Below the pieces are notes generated by a model. It worked only from the letters and a program-made list of their open reading frames with translations, ran no database searches and was not told the DNA's origin. From contig BDSL01000101.1 in the NCBI GenBank assembly GCA_003116995.1, positions 248,001 through 312,000 on the forward strand: DNA of 64,000 bases. Reading direction: 5' to 3'. Below are positions 51,601 through 62,500 of the stretch, in pieces (position 1 is the stretch's first letter; every line of letters begins with the position of its first letter). Made by a program: the position numbers and the translations under genes. This stretch comes from Yamagishiella unicocca. Lineage: Eukaryota > Chlorophyta > Chlorophyceae > Chlamydomonadales > Volvocaceae.

Positions 51601-53500
51601 CCGTGGGTGGTGGCCCGGCCGAAGAGCTCCACTTGGGAGGCGACGAACCTGGTGGTGGTGGTGGTGGACGTAAGAGGTGGTGATGGTGGTGGACGTAAGA
51701 GGTGGTGATGGTGGTGGATGTAAGAGGTGGTGACGGTGGAGGTGGTGGTGGGGGTGACGGCGGAGGTGGTGGTGGAGGTGGTGGTGATGGTGGTGGAGGT
51801 GGTTTCGAGGAAGACCCGTGGAGGTGGGGGTTCGAGGGAAACCCGTGGATGTGGGGGGGGGCGGAGCCGCCAGGTGCAGCCTCGGGCGCGTCAGGAGAGG
51901 GCCTTACCCCACATGGATGGAGGTTCCGGAGCCAGTGAGCGAGGTCACCGCGCGGTGCGAATGAGGGCCCTGTTGCAACACTGTTGCAACACTCCCAAAG
52001 GGGTCACGCGAGTGGGCCCTCCCCCTCGGCTCCCTCGGCTCCTGGCCGACACACGCACTGCACTCACTTGCGCTGCAGCGCCGGCGCCACCACCCTCCGG
52101 CGAGCGACCCAGTGCGCGCCATCCGCCGACAAGAGCCCCTGCCGCCGCACAGGGAGGTGGCACGGCGCACGGGTGCTCAGCGCTTGACTGCCGAGTGATG
52201 CATTACATAGGTTCGCCCTCACCCCGCCTCTACCCTATTTCCAAACTGCCTGCGCAAATGTTTGCCGCCTGCGGATCCAGCTACTAACATGACGGTTTCC
52301 CCGCCCTCAACAGAACAACCGTCACCCACGCCGGCCCCACCTGTCCCATAATGAACTCCAGGATCTCTGCCAAAATCCCCTTGCCATACTTGTCCACGCT
52401 GGACACCATGATCTGCTTGACGTACGCTGGATCAGAGATTACGAAGAAAGTCTTGGGCCCGAGCTTCATGCGGAAGATCGACCCGTTCTCAGTGAACAGC
52501 CGGAACAGCAGCGCGAAGATGGGCTGCTTGCCGAGGTCACCCAACGGCACGCGCACCTGCAAGGAGTGATGAGGGGGCGTTCAAGACACCACCCTGCCTG
52601 CCCCTCCCTGCCGGTGACAAACCATCCCACTCGGTCCCCGGGTACCCGACCGCGGCCCGCCTGATCCTTCCTCCACCAGCCGGTTCCCCGGGCCCCTGAC
52701 CCCTGCGGGGGCCCTCATCAGGCCGGCGACAAGACCCTCAGTCCACCCTTCCAGGGAACACCTCTTGAGGGCCCCCGCTCCTGCGCGCCCTACCTCGGGC
52801 ATGGTGCTCGGGGGCTGCCGGCTGCCCCACAGCCACTGCAGCGGGCTCCCCGCCCGCTGCGGAGCCGGATCCACCGGGTGAGGGACTTGTGTGGAGGGCT
52901 CTGCGGGGGAGCGGAGTCGGGGGTGAGGGCGGCTCAGCGAGGTGAGGTGGCAGGGGTGAGCAGGAGCGGGCGGGTCAGCGGACGGATAGGCAGCGGGACA
53001 CACCGCCACCCGAGAGTCCTGGCTGGGAGTGATGAGCAAACGCACGCACAAACACACACAGAGACACACACACACACACAAAGAGCCGTGGCAAAGGCAG
53101 TCGTGACTAATACAGCCGTGTCGTACCATGCTGCCGCCGTACCCAAGCTTGCGGACCGGCGGGTCGCCGTCACGCGCTACGGGTCGCTAGTTCGTCAGGC
53201 GGATACCACCAGCCCATCAGGACGCCCTCAGGACGGCATCCCCCCAGCAGCGCCCCTACCTGCGGCTTTGCCGGCTTCCCGTGCGGGGGGCTGGGCCCGA
53301 GGTGGCACCGGCACAGACCGCTCGGTCGGCCTCCTCCCACCAACATGCAGCGGCCTGGAGGGCCCGACCGGCTCCTGCTGCTGACTACTGTGCGCGCACG
53401 CGCCGCCGTGCGCGCGACCTCGCAGGTGAAGCATGTCTCCCAAAGAAGATAACAGGCTGGGCTGCCTATGCGAGTCAAGGGGTCGAGCGAGCGGCGGCAC
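48607..53500 (-). CDS. CYP97A: CYP97-family cytochrome P450 carotenoid hydroxylase (A-type likely)
   Basis: Eleven exons on the minus strand: 53260-53500, 52794-52900, 52341-52556, 52068-52138, 51456-51648, 50952-51119, 50174-50392, 49852-49983, 49453-49571, 49146-49339 and 48607-48821; 624 residues, all phases agreeing. A Ser/Arg/Ala-rich N-terminus fits a chloroplast transit peptide. P450 landmarks: I-helix AGHETT (376-381), K-helix E432-T-L-R435, LYPQPPVLFRRA, heme loop FGGGRRKCVG with Cys517, and TTGATIHTTAGL. GILAEILEFIMG, VYAVLREAE and YPQPPVL favour CYP97A (LUT5 type, beta-ring hydroxylase making zeinoxanthin/lutein precursors), while RKCVGDQFALMES is closer to CYP97B/C. The start is ATG 53500; 53434 is an alternative. 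The C-terminus carries an unusual Ala-rich tail with a duplicated GCPHAAAAAA segment. Confidence 0.9.
50440..50840 (-). repeat. 25-bp tandem repeat in CYP97 intron
   Basis: About sixteen nearly identical copies of CTGCAGCGGTTGTGGAGCTG plus AAATA, in the intron just upstream of the exon at 50174-50392. The first copies at 50405-50440 are diverged. The minus strand is stop-free across the array in all frames because 25 is 1 mod 3. Confidence 0.95.
51180..51425 (-). repeat. Polypurine/polypyrimidine tract forming a stop-free 3n intron
   Basis: CCCCTCCTCCTT-type repeats on the + strand, purine-rich on the transcribed strand. They occupy most of the CYP97 intron 51120-51455, which is 336 nt (112 codons) and has no stop in the CYP97 frame, reading Glu/Gly/Lys-rich. 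Confidence 0.85.
51652..51805 (-). repeat. GGTGGT/GGATGTAAGAGGTGGTGAT repeats in CYP97 intron
   Basis: Trinucleotide GGT runs interspersed with three copies of GTAAGAGGTGGTGA-type units immediately upstream (transcript sense) of the acceptor of exon 51456-51648. Confidence 0.8.
51800..51860 (-). repeat. Dispersed intronic repeat, family 2 copies
   Basis: TTCGAGGAAGACCCGTGGA and TTCGAGGGAAACCCGTGGAT are two copies about 30 bp apart. The first matches 25009-25027 in an A2M intron (TTCGAGGAAGACCCGTGGAT). The reverse complement (CCACGGGTCTTCCTCGAA) resembles CCACGGGTCTCCCTCGAA at about 9808. Related TAAACGGTT ... CGGGTTTTCCTTGCAACC segments occur at about 5755 and 32435. Confidence 0.6.
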
Positions 53501-54481
53501 AGGATTGACGCCGAATGGTTCAAGGGAGGAAACCGAGCCCTGGCTGGTGTTTAAGGGTGTTTATAAGCGTGCAGTCGTTGATGCGCACTTGCACGCGGCG
53601 GACGGGTTGATTGAGGCAGGTTGGAGGTGCGCGCCAAGTAAGGCATGTATTAACGACAATGTCAGCCGTGCTTGCGTGCGTTTCCCTGCCGCAACAGCTG
53701 CCGCGTGCCATCAAACGCGAAGTAACAGAAACGACAATTTCTACTAATAGGATTGGGGGAAATTATGGTCATCGCGTGCAGCTTGAAACTTGAATTTTCG
53801 TGGCAGCGCTGTGTTGTCTGCCTGCCACAAGCTGGACCGCACACTCGCCAGCCTACCGTCGGTGGCTCCCTAGCTTCCTCTGACGAATAATATCCGCCAA
53901 ATATATTTGATTTAACTTGCACCTGATGACGTCAGCCGTCGTGGTCGGGAATGAGGGCTACGGTGTGCAACGACCAGCTTTTGAGCTTTATCCATGCACT
54001 ATGAAGGGACACGGTTTTAAACTACGACACTTGATGTGCTCTTTAATGGTTCCCACATTGTAATCGCACGTTGCCCATCTCGGTCACGTCGATCATGGGG
54101 CTGTCGTGAGGGCGGTGGTATTCACATACCGTACGATCTATCTTGGCCATTGACGACTTTATAGCAAATCCACATCGTACGTAATGTGGGCTTATATTTC
54201 GTCACAAAACAAAACCCGCTGTTTCCCCGCTTACCCCGATGTGAACTACCGCCGAAACCACAGACACATGAAGTCGTTGTTGCACATACCCCGATGTGAA
54301 CTACCGCCAAAAACACAGACACATGAAGTCGTTGTTGCACCAAAGTTAGTACTTCAATGACGCCGTTGTTTGAGCATGCCTCCCTGAATCGGTCCCACGG
54401 GACTCGGGTCGACTTGGCTTTGGTCACAGAGGTCACAGAGCCCGCGTCGACCAGTTACCTTGCGCATTTGTAAACATGACC
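53501..54481. other. CYP97 upstream region and spacer
   Basis: No supported gene. The part near 53501-53900 should contain the CYP97 promoter and 5' UTR. The rest has lower GC. Confidence 0.5.
54232..54341. repeat. 55-bp tandem duplication
   Basis: Two copies, 54232-54286 and 54287-54341, beginning TACCCCGATGTGAACTACCG and ending in GTCGTTGTTGCAC, with a few differences. Confidence 0.9.
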
Positions 54482-57129
54482 TCACGGGCTTTCAGGGACC
54501 AGGAGAGGGTCCGCCTGGCCTGTGCCCCCCGCATCCTCAGCCCCGTTCGCCCGGCCCTCCATTCCGCCCATCCGCTGGCTCAGCCACTCCGACAGCCGCC
54601 GCACCGCGGGGCGGCTGCCCGGATCCTCCGCCTGAGCCGCCGCCGCACAGGTGGTTTCGGAGCACAGGAGCAACTCGCTCTGCGTGTGTGCGAACTGGCA
54701 GCCTGCCGCCAGCATCATCCAAGACATCGCCGCCCACATCACCCCCAGGCCGATGATTGCAGGCGCCAGGTGGCGCAGGGCCGCGGCCGCGTTGGGCTCG
54801 GCCGCGAAGACTCCGCCGATCTGTAAGATATGCGAGGGAGGGAAGGGGAGGAGAAGGGGGTTCTAGCGGATGGGGAGCGCTTGGGCCGGACGAACAGCTG
54901 GCGTTATGACCGGTTGAGTGGGTGAGTGAGCGTTTGGACGGTTGGGCTAGTTGGGCGGTTAGGTGGGAGGCCGCAAAAGTGATGCGCCAGCGTTCGTTGG
55001 CTGGCGAGATGGATATCAGATGACCAGGAGTTTGACAGCCATGCCTTGGCACAAATACCGTCTCACAAAGGCCCTTCCCTGGCCACAGCCGCAGTTCATT
55101 CCCGCACAGCCCGCGTTCCTCTCTCCTGACCCACCACGTTGCAGCAGCACGTGTCGTCACCGAAGAACCAGCTGACGACGGTGGCGGTGGTCATTGCGGT
55201 GGCGGCGGCAGTATCGTGGAGACGGTGGTGGCGGTGGTGGGAGGTGTCCCGTCCCCAGGTCGCAAGCACAGGACACAGGACACCGGGCAGACGGATGAGC
55301 GGAGGGAGGAAGTGTGTGTGTGTGTGTGTGTGTAAGTGCCCGAGGCGACATAGGATGCGGGAGGGCGGCGAAAAGTCAACGTCACGTCGAAGGAACTGGG
55401 AGCGCAGGAACGTCACGTGGAGGGATCTGGGAGCGCGGTTCCTTCCTTCCAGCCCCTCTGCGGGGCCGCGTCGGTCGGTCGACCTCACCTGAAGGAGGAC
55501 AGGTCGACGCAAGACGGAGGGCAGTGCCCCCCCGGGACCGGGAAGTCGGGGCCCCAGCCAGCCCGTGCCCAAGCAGGAGCGGAGGTGTCTGCGTGAGCTG
55601 CTGCCGCAGCCGCCACAGCGGAGGCCGCAGAGGGGCCCCCAGCGCCTGACGCCTCCAGGGAGGAGGCCGCTGTCGTACCACTGGCTGCAGCTGAGGCGTA
55701 CGGCGGCTTCACCTGCGGGTCCGCTCCGAAACCAGATGCACCGTCGGAAGTGAACCCGGCCGCCACCACACCGACAGGGGGCACAGGGAGGGGGGCAGAA
55801 CACATCACGTGATCCACATTGGGACCCACATCAGGGTACCGGTAAATCGGACCACCCTGTTAACATCCCATGCACGCCCCTATTACTGGGTCCCGGGCGG
55901 CTCCGTCTCAGCCAGCAGTGCAGGCACTATCATGTCACAGCTACACCTGCGATCCTGGAACCCAGACGTGCAGTGTGCTGACCCAGCCACTTTGCAAGCA
56001 CTTACGGTACTGCAATCGTGCGGCCCAACACATGTTGGACCTCCTGCTGGGGTTCACTTCGCCCGTGCCACTCACCGCCTTGGCAGCGGCATGCATGGAC
56101 GCCAGCGCCGCCGCCCACACTCCGAAGCACACCAGTAGGGACACCAGCCAGGCGATCACCAGCCAGGAGGCGGTGGTGGCGGCGCCGGCGGTTGCGAAGT
56201 AGCGGACCAGTCCGCCATCCGCTCCGGAGCCGCCCGGTGCCGGACCGCTCGGGAAGGGTAACCCTGCGGCGCCAGCAGCGGACACATTCCTGCACCTTCA
56301 CGACCGTGTATGCGGAGTACGGTATCTCCACCATACCGGTATTTCTGCGAACCAGGCTGACGAACCAGGCTGACGAACCAGGCTGACGAACCAGGCTGAC
56401 GAACCAGGCTGACGAACCAGGCTGACGAACCAGGCTGACGAACCAGGCTGACGAACCAGGCTGACGAACCAGGCTGACGAACCAGGCTGACGAACCAGGC
56501 TGACGAACCAGGCTGACGAACCAGGCTGACGAACCAGGCTGACGAACCAGGCTGACGAACCAGGCTGACGAACCAGGCTGACGAACCAGGCTGACGAACC
56601 AGGCTGACGAACCAGGCTGACGAACCAGGCTGACGAACCAGGCTGACGAACCAGGCTGACGAACCAGGCTGACGAACCAGGCTGACGAACCAGGCTGACG
56701 AACCAGGCTGACGAACCAGGCTGACGAACCAGGCTGACGAACCAGGCTGACGAACCAGGCTGACGAACCAGGCTGACGAACCAGGCTGACGAACCAAGCT
56801 GACGAACCAGGCTGACGAACCAGGCTGACGAACCAAGCTGACCGGCCTGCATCTCGAGAAATGCCTTTCCCTCGGCTGCATCCAAGTTCCCGCCGAACCT
56901 TCCCGCGGGCCCCTTGCCCGGTTTCCCGGGCCACTCGCCTCCTGCTGCGACGCGCTGCTGGATGCGTGCCCGCGCCCGCGCCGTGTGCAGCAGCACCGCA
57001 AGCAGCGGCAGCACCACGCAGCTGACGGGCACGGAGGACCACAGCGGCCAGGGCTCACGGTGGAGTTGCAGGCCGAAGCCTTCCACAACGTCATGCGTAC
57101 GGCGGCGGGCCAGCTCGGAATTGATGACC
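54482..57129 (-). CDS. Polytopic membrane protein, function unknown (5' end not found)
   Basis: Exons identified on the minus strand: 56899-57129, about 56077-56289, 55489-55712, 55135-55171 and 54482-54820, with consistent phases. There are three clear membrane helices: WSSVPVSCVVLPLLAVLLHT, ASWLVIAWLVSLLVCFGVWA and LAPAIIGLGVMWAAMSWMML. Between helices 2 and 3 is an Ala/Ser-rich loop ending in a Cys-containing stretch (GGHCPPSCVD, then FFGDDTCCCNV), probably disulphide-bonded and outside the cytosol. The C-terminal tail is hydrophilic and Glu/Gly-rich. The first exon(s) must lie upstream of 57129 and I could not find them. Helix spacing and the Cys-rich loop faintly suggest a tetraspanin- or channel-like fold, but no family motif is recognised. 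An intron holds a 13-bp satellite. Confidence 0.6.
56350..56840 (-). repeat. 13-bp tandem repeat, about 37 copies
   Basis: GACGAACCAGGCT repeated about 37 times with only one or two single-base changes (AAGCT for AGGCT near 56796 and 56834). It lies in the intron between the first two identified exons of the membrane protein gene. The unit is 1 mod 3 and stop-free on the transcribed strand, so all three minus frames read the same 13-residue cycle. Confidence 0.97.
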
Positions 57130-59520
57130 CTGCGGGTGCGGGGGTATGGAGGCGGGGTTAAGCGGCGAGCGGTCGCGTCTCCGCATGGCTTGGCGGTCGG
57201 TCGCGGCGAGCTGCTGCATTAATGTACTGAAAGGTTTGGCCAGGATAAGCCGATGGAATGTGGGGCTGTGAGAAAGGGCCATGACGGACTTGTTAGGGTT
57301 GCCTGACGTTTTTGCGGAATGAAAATCGTGCAACCCAATCCGACCAGCCCAACATCCCCTACCGTGCAAATGCCGTGGCGGTGCACTGGATGTGCTAGTT
57401 GCGAACATCGATGTTGTGGGGTATTGCGACGTCAATAACAAAAACAACATTGCTACCCCGCCATTTCACCACCGCTCTCGTCCCGCTGTCAACCCTCACC
57501 CCCGCCACCATCGACACGCCCGACCGGCTTCTTCTCACCATGCAAACCAACCCGCCACGGCAATAGCGCTGCTCAGCACGGAGATCCATGGAACGTTAAC
57601 GGCGGCGGAAAGCCACCTGCAAGCAATATTATCACGAACGAAAACTGTCTTTTTGTGTTTATAGAATCAGGTGGCATGCCCTATGGCATGTCTCGGCAGA
57701 AGCCGCTGGCAGCGAGCGCCCACCGCGACACGCCCTCGCCTCGCCGAATTTTCTGCTGGATGGCGTCGCTAAAAGACAAATAGATAAGTTGGACCATAAT
57801 TACACCGAAGCAAGGTCCAGAGCCGCGCGCAGTGCAGTCGTCACTCGTCAGTCACGTGGGCGACAGCGGCGTGTCGTGGCGATGTGTCGCTTGCATACGT
57901 ACGTGATAAACCGGGTCTGATTGTACCCAACCGAGTCGCTATAAATATGTTATCCCATTTTTGAGAGCGTGCTTGCTACGATTTGTGTGAGATATTATTG
58001 TTTACCGGTACCGGTAGTCCAGCATTGCAAGCCCATCACGGCCAGCCTGAACTCACACCTTGCTCGAAGAGAATGTGCACGCTAAAAGACATCTGTGTCA
58101 GGAAAGAGAGTGCTCCAGGGGTGAGGTTTGCAAGTTTGCAAGTGGTTATAGCTGGGAAGAGGGGAAAACGCCCCGGTCCAGTGCATCAGGCGATCTGCCT
58201 TACATTTCATATACGCCGCCACCTAGCCTACGGCCTTCAGCAGAGGGGACGTTACAAGTCCTTACAAGTCTTTACAAGTCTGTATTAGTCTTTACAAGTC
58301 GTCACAAGTCGCACATGTGTCAATACCACGTCCACGTCGCGTAGGGTTGTGTCACCCATGAAGGATTGGAAGGGGGTGCACGATCACCGTCTTATTCGTT
58401 TTGCGTCAATGGCCCTATAATACTGTAAAACAACCCGCGCTAAATGCATAGCTGAACAGCAGGGCTTATCGTAAGTCTCTTTGTAGCTCGCATAAACACA
58501 CGACCCACGGCCTATGGCGCCTTCCCCGCTGCCTGCCGATATGTCAAGATGCGTTGCCACCGTCACCCATTTAAACAACCCCAGCCCCAGTACCAGTATG
58601 CACCACCGACCTGACTGGCTACCGGACACTAAGACGACACCGATTTGCGACGAGGTCTCAACCTGCTCTCAAGCGCAGTGTTCCCTCCAATAATCCTGCA
58701 AGTTTGCTCCAAGGACGTGGCCCAGAAGCCCCACAGCGCCACAAACTGATTGCAGCGTCTGTTTTTTGCGTTTGCCAGCCCGCCATACACTGATGAAGCG
58801 CACGCTATGAATGCTGTCGTCTCCAATGACGTGCACCCACCCACCCACCCAAGTCACTCAAACATACCTAAAATAAATGCCTGTTATAGCCGACTGGAAC
58901 ACTGCGGAACCCACCCTTATCTGCCCTTTACCGTACTGCAAAATCCACGTGTGAAAGCCATCCATTTGCCGAACCTCCCATCGGTACCTATGAAGCCTGA
59001 CGCGTCTACTCATCACACACGTTCCTAACCCCTCGCTGCGCTTCCCCCGCCGCTTAAGTGAAGAGGCGTCGATGGAGGCATTAAGGGTTAGTTTATTTCC
59101 TCGCCGCAGCGCGGCAATAACACCCACCGCTCCATAAGAAACCTAAAACCCTTAAATACGCTTAAACAAGCAATCCACACGAGGTGTGCCAATGATAGCA
59201 AAAACAATGCTGCGACCCAGATAACCACGAGGATAACACATAATTAGCATAACACTCATCCATTGGTTAAAGAGGTGGTGGCGTTGGGTGTCGGAGCGCC
59301 TCCGGTAGCTCATCAATTCCGCACCGGTGCAAGCATGCGCCTTCGAGGACTTCCGGCGAGGACTGCCGTACCGACATCTATCGCACCCCCCTGACCTGCC
59401 TCATCGTCCTGCTAGCTTACGTAACACCAGTCAACAATTCGCGCCCACGGGCAAACTCATTCGATGTCACGATGTCAACGAAATTTGCATAGCAGCAACC
59501 GCGGCTGTTCGCGTTATTCA
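57130..59520. other. Unresolved region; may hold 5' exons of the 54482-57129 gene
   Basis: No exon chain could be supported. Two minus-strand segments look mildly coding (about 58430-58620 with WCILVLGLGLFKWVTVATHL, and about 58640-58840 with NQFVALWGFWATSLEQTC) but lack splice-site support. Repeated ACAAGTCNTTACAAGTC units occur at 58255-58310. Confidence 0.4.
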
Positions 59521-62500
59521 TTACTCAGCGCCTGCTGCGAGTGGACTCGCCCCGGGGCCCCAAGCCAGAGTGGGGTCACCGGGCCCGAGGCTAGCTGAGC
59601 TGGCCGCGCTGTGCGAGGGTGCTCCGGAACCAGGGTGTGCCGAGGCAGTCGCTCTGTAGGGTAGTGCTGCGGAACCAGGCCGCGCCGAGGCGGTTGCCCT
59701 GTAGGGTGGCGCTCCGGAATCAGGGTGCAGGGAACCGGTCGCCTTGTGCGAGGGTGCTCCGGAACCAGGGCGAACGGAACCGGGTGCCTTGTACGAAAAC
59801 GCGCCGGAGCTTGGGCGTCCCAAGCCGGTCGCTTTGTACGACGACGCTCCAGAACCAGGGCGCGTCGAGCCAGTCCCCGTCGCTTTGTGCGAAGACACTC
59901 CGGGATCGGGCAGCCCCGAGCCAGCCGCCCTGAAAGAACTAGCTCGCGAATCGGGCAGATCCGAGGCGGTTACCTTGTACGACGACGATCTAGAACTGGG
60001 TCGTTGGGATCCCTCGCAGTCCAGATCTTCGCATGATGCCGCAGCGCCGCCGGGCTTGTCTCCAACCAAGACAGCAAATGCCTTCACGCCCGCCTCGGTG
60101 CTACTATCCTCCTCCATGGACCGATGCACCTTCTCCACCGACTCCGCCGCGGCCGCCTTAGCTGCTGCCCTGCTGCGGGTGTAGCGGCGAAGTGTGACCA
60201 CGAACTCGCGGTCCATGTTGAAGAACACGTCGTCCATGCCGATACCGTCAAATGGGTTCTCCAGCGCCACCTGAACGTGGTACCTGGATCCAGGTACGGC
60301 AGAGGTTGAAAAGGGTTCCGAGCACGGCGGTTAGGGCTGCGTGCTGAGCTGATGATGAAGTGGATGCAGCAGGACACGGCAGTGCCTGTTGGTATAAACA
60401 GACAGGATGCAAGGGCATTCGTGAGGGGAGGGGAGCTTCGCCGCTGGGCACAGGCCAACGATGGGGTCACGAGAGGAGCCGGGGCGCTACATGCTAAACG
60501 GCCTTACACGGTGGGAGCCAAACCGGCCACTCACAATGTCGAGACCACCAGCACGTACAGGATTGCGGTGACGTAGCCCGCGGGGCAGCTGCCGGTGGTG
60601 TCCTGCAGTCTCGGAGCGAGGTGCGGCGGGGCGGTTAGGCAGTTGGGGCTCGCGGTTTCGGGTGCCGCCATCCATGTGCTAGCAGCACAGGATGATCCGT
60701 CCTCGGCCCAACCCGGGGTCGATAGTCTCAGAAGGGCATCCGCGTTAAGAGTGGTCATTCCGTGAAACAACCGGTGGTGGGTTTGTAGCGGAGCTGCACT
60801 CCAGCCGTGTCATGCTGCAGCCTACCCCCATAAGGCCCCGGGTGCCACTGAGTACTGCAAAAACACAACGACACGGCGTGTGGCAGGATCTCCCCTGCCA
60901 CAAGACATGGCGGGATCTCCCCTGTCACAAGACATGGCAGGTTCTCCCTTGTCACAAGACATGGCAGGATCTCCCTTGTCACAAGACATGGACGAATCTC
61001 CCTTGTCACAAGACATGGACGAATCTCCCTTGTCACAAGACATGGAAGGATCTCCCTTGTCAGAAGACATGGAAAGATCTCCCTTGTCACACGACACTCA
61101 ATACACGGCCCCGACCTGGCGACGCCCCGTGCACTCACGTCCTCCCATCTGGAGCCGACGCACATGTAGGCGAAGTACGGCGCCGCCATGACGATCGTGA
61201 TCACCATCAAGATGAAGGACACATAGCGCAGCATGAAGGGCGTGCGGTACTCGCGGAGGCATCGCAGCCTTGAGGGCGTGGCCAAGGGGACCGGGCGGGG
61301 ACGGGGAGGGGCTGTGTGTTTTGTTGCCCCGTGCGCTGCGCTGTGGGCTGGGGCGAGCAGGCCGGGACAGGAGCACTAAGCGGGTGGGTGCATGGTCGGA
61401 TGCTGCCTCGTGCCCAACAAAAGCTACTCCCCCAAGTGGGCTCCCCCGCTGTTGTACGGTCCCGCCGACGTGTACGACCTCAGGACTGCGGACTTGCTGG
61501 CGCGTGTTAGCAGCGACCAACAAACAGTACCGCCATCTTCCCAGCCCGCAACGTCCTCACCGCCCCCCCTGGCGCACCTCTCCAGCGACTCCACAATCCT
61601 CGACAAGTAAGCCGCTAGCCTGCTGAAGCCGGCCTCGCCTGCCAGCCGGCAAAAATGAAAGGAAAAGGGCCAACAGCCCGCACATGGATAACCGCCGCGT
61701 ACCGGTAGGCGCTACCCCACGCTGGTGACGATGACCGTTGGTGGCCATTGGTGATGGTGATGCGCTCAGTGCAAAGGTGCACCGACACCAGGTGTGCGGG
61801 TGGGTTGCCTAGCGCAACATCGCAACATCGCGGGTCCGCCGCTGCCCCTCTCTCCCCGCTAGCGGCACTGTGGCATAGCACGGCCGCCTTACCGGCTTTG
61901 GCGCACATCCCCAGCACCATGAGCTCCTCGTTGAGCACGGACAGCTCGCTGATGCGGTCGTACAGTGTGTAGTACAGCTGCCAGTGCGGATCCTGCTCTG
62001 CAATCTCCTCCGCCCCTCTCTTGCCGCCGCCGCCCCCATCCTCATCATCGTCGTCGTCACTGCTGACGTCAGCACGCTCCTCCTCCCCACGGAAAAAGTC
62101 CCCGCACAGCTGGGTCGTGAGCTCCTTACGAAGGCACGTAGTGCCGTACAACATCCGCCATTCGGCTTCCGATTCGTACGTCGTACGCCTGCCCAGCCAG
62201 TGCTTCAGTACGACAAGGAGCTCCGTGAGGATCTGTGCGCAGCGCATGGCATGCGGTGCCTGGTCGTTCCCCAGGTTCGACCTCACAGCCACGCCGTCCG
62301 ACACTGGGGGCCGTCAAGAGGTCAGGGCGAGGGGAGGCGAGAGGGGGAGGGGGAGCATTGCACGATGTAGCGTTGAGGAAAGGGAGCATTCTGGCCACAA
62401 AGCAAGCAAGGGCCGAGCCGGCAGTGTCCTCACAGCGGTTGGCGCTTCATGCACTTTGCTACGTGCTGCTGCCACCCTGTTGCCACCACCTAAAACCCAA

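Noticed and set aside
50088..51632. Single 514-codon minus-strand frame across the CYP97 middle
   Set aside because: It contains two CYP97 exons plus a stop-free 336-nt intron and the 25-bp satellite, then goes out of frame with the exon at 50174-50392, where the P450 I-helix is in another frame.
50966..51673. 235-codon + strand proline-rich frame
   Set aside because: Antisense of the purine-rich CYP97 intron; extensin-like composition is a by-product of CCT repeats.
56002..57094. Three minus-strand frames of 262-346 codons with QPGSSAWFVSLVR repeats
   Set aside because: Artefact of the 13-bp intronic satellite; only the flanking exons at 56899-57129 and 56077-56289 are supported.
60755..61285. 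Minus-strand frame continuing 176 codons from the LREYRTP exon
   Set aside because: Beyond the GTGAGT donor at 61138 it is the 27-bp intronic repeat. The next real exon (60535-60602) supplies the following membrane helix in phase.
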